Below the pieces are notes generated by a model that saw nothing but the letters and a program-made list of their open reading frames with translations, was not told where the DNA came from and made no database searches. DNA of 64,000 nt from Hirudo medicinalis (Eukaryota > Annelida > Clitellata > Hirudinida > Hirudinidae), in contig MPNW01000168.1 in NCBI GenBank assembly GCA_011800805.1, positions 64,697 to 128,696 on the forward strand. Reading direction: 5' to 3'. Numbering within the stretch: position 1 is the first letter of the stretch; every line of letters starts with the position of its first letter. Position numbers and translations under genes: made by a program. Shown here piece by piece: positions 63,543 to 64,000 of this stretch.

Positions 63543-64000
63543 TGTAATATTCATGTATTCTTTTTTTACCATCTTTTCAGTATTTCATTATACTAGTTGC
63601 CTTTGATGTATTAACGAAATCTATGGAGTTATTCAAATGAAGGTTTTTATTTCAATCTGCTCCTTAAAAATGTATTTAAATGAGTTTCTGAAGAGCTTTT
63701 ATATTTTGTTGCTTGTAAAATTGAAATAATTCAGATTTTGATTCTTAGATATTGCATTGTTCATCATTTTGAGATATAAAAATTATGGCATAAATAATTT
63801 TTTTGTTATTTCTCATTTGATGCTTTACTTTACATTAAAATTATTGAAAATTATAGAAGAAAACGGAAACAATAGTAAATAGTTTAATAAACAACTGAAT
63901 TTAACAGTCAACTCTAAGCAATTAAGGAACTTGTCTACAGCCTTTATACAACAAAGTTCTATCGACAACTTCACCACGACAAGCTACTCGCTGCAACTTC
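63543..64000. other. 3' flank of the TMEM121-like gene
   Basis: AT-rich sequence with a candidate poly(A) signal AATAAA at 63887-63892. Nothing else was recognised up to the window end. Confidence 0.5.

Overview
This is a nuclear genomic window from an animal. It is AT-rich, its genes are split by GT-AG introns (many only 55-75 bp), and it carries CR1/L2-type LINE, Tc1/mariner, hAT and tRNA-derived SINE debris plus long ATT and GAT microsatellites. The gene set (neuronal UNC-13, BAF53-type actin-related protein, GEN1 Holliday junction resolvase, beta-1,4-galactosyltransferase, a PAX factor, a TMEM121-like protein) is metazoan and fits an invertebrate bilaterian. A lophotrochozoan would suit the homeodomain-less PAX protein, but I cannot prove the clade from this window.

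Layout. 1-5.5 kb: AT-rich sequence with remnants of DNA transposons (Tc1/mariner, Merlin/ISXO2-like, a hAT end) and no supported host gene. 5.6-25.5 kb (+): a large UNC-13/Munc13 gene of about 38 exons, coding for roughly 2,100 residues, with C2A, a long acidic Asp/Tyr-rich linker, a putative calmodulin-binding helix, C1, C2B, MUN and C2C. Exon phases agree from exon to exon throughout, except at one exon (about 8.96-9.34 kb). 25.5-28 kb: its 3' UTR and a LINE scrap. 28.07-29.0 kb (+): a small UPF0488/C8orf33-type gene. 30.4-32.2 kb: a broken LINE. 33.47-37.1 kb (+): ACTL6/BAF53, convergent with GEN1 (37.2-40.03 kb, -); only 97 bp separate the two stop codons. 40-43 kb: intergenic, with a GC-richer block. 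43.06-47.2 kb (+): a beta-1,4-galactosyltransferase. 47.8-49.8 kb: a Tc1/mariner element with terminal inverted repeats of about 230 bp and a frameshifted transposase. 49.85-51.6 kb: two SINE copies and a LINE fragment. 52.3-54.65 kb (-): a PAX gene with a full paired domain, no homeodomain and a cluster of CtBP-type motifs. 54.65-58.4 kb: its GC-richer upstream region. 58.4-59.5 kb (-): exons of an unrecognised membrane protein. 60.0-60.67 kb: a hAT-type MITE with 8-bp target duplications. 61.1-61.4 kb: a LINE 3' scrap. 62.4-63.5 kb (+): a TMEM121-family gene.

The genes are independent transcription units and not a pathway. UNC-13 acts in synaptic vesicle priming, ACTL6 in SWI/SNF and INO80-type chromatin complexes, GEN1 in recombination, B4GALT in Golgi glycosylation and PAX in transcription. 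The most interesting observations are splicing-related. Two short GT-AG segments in UNC-13 (75 nt) and PAX (60 nt) are multiples of three and stop-free, so they could be spliced out or retained as protein. ACTL6 has a 39-nt intron. The last intron of B4GALT would, if retained, add a C-terminal hydrophobic segment.
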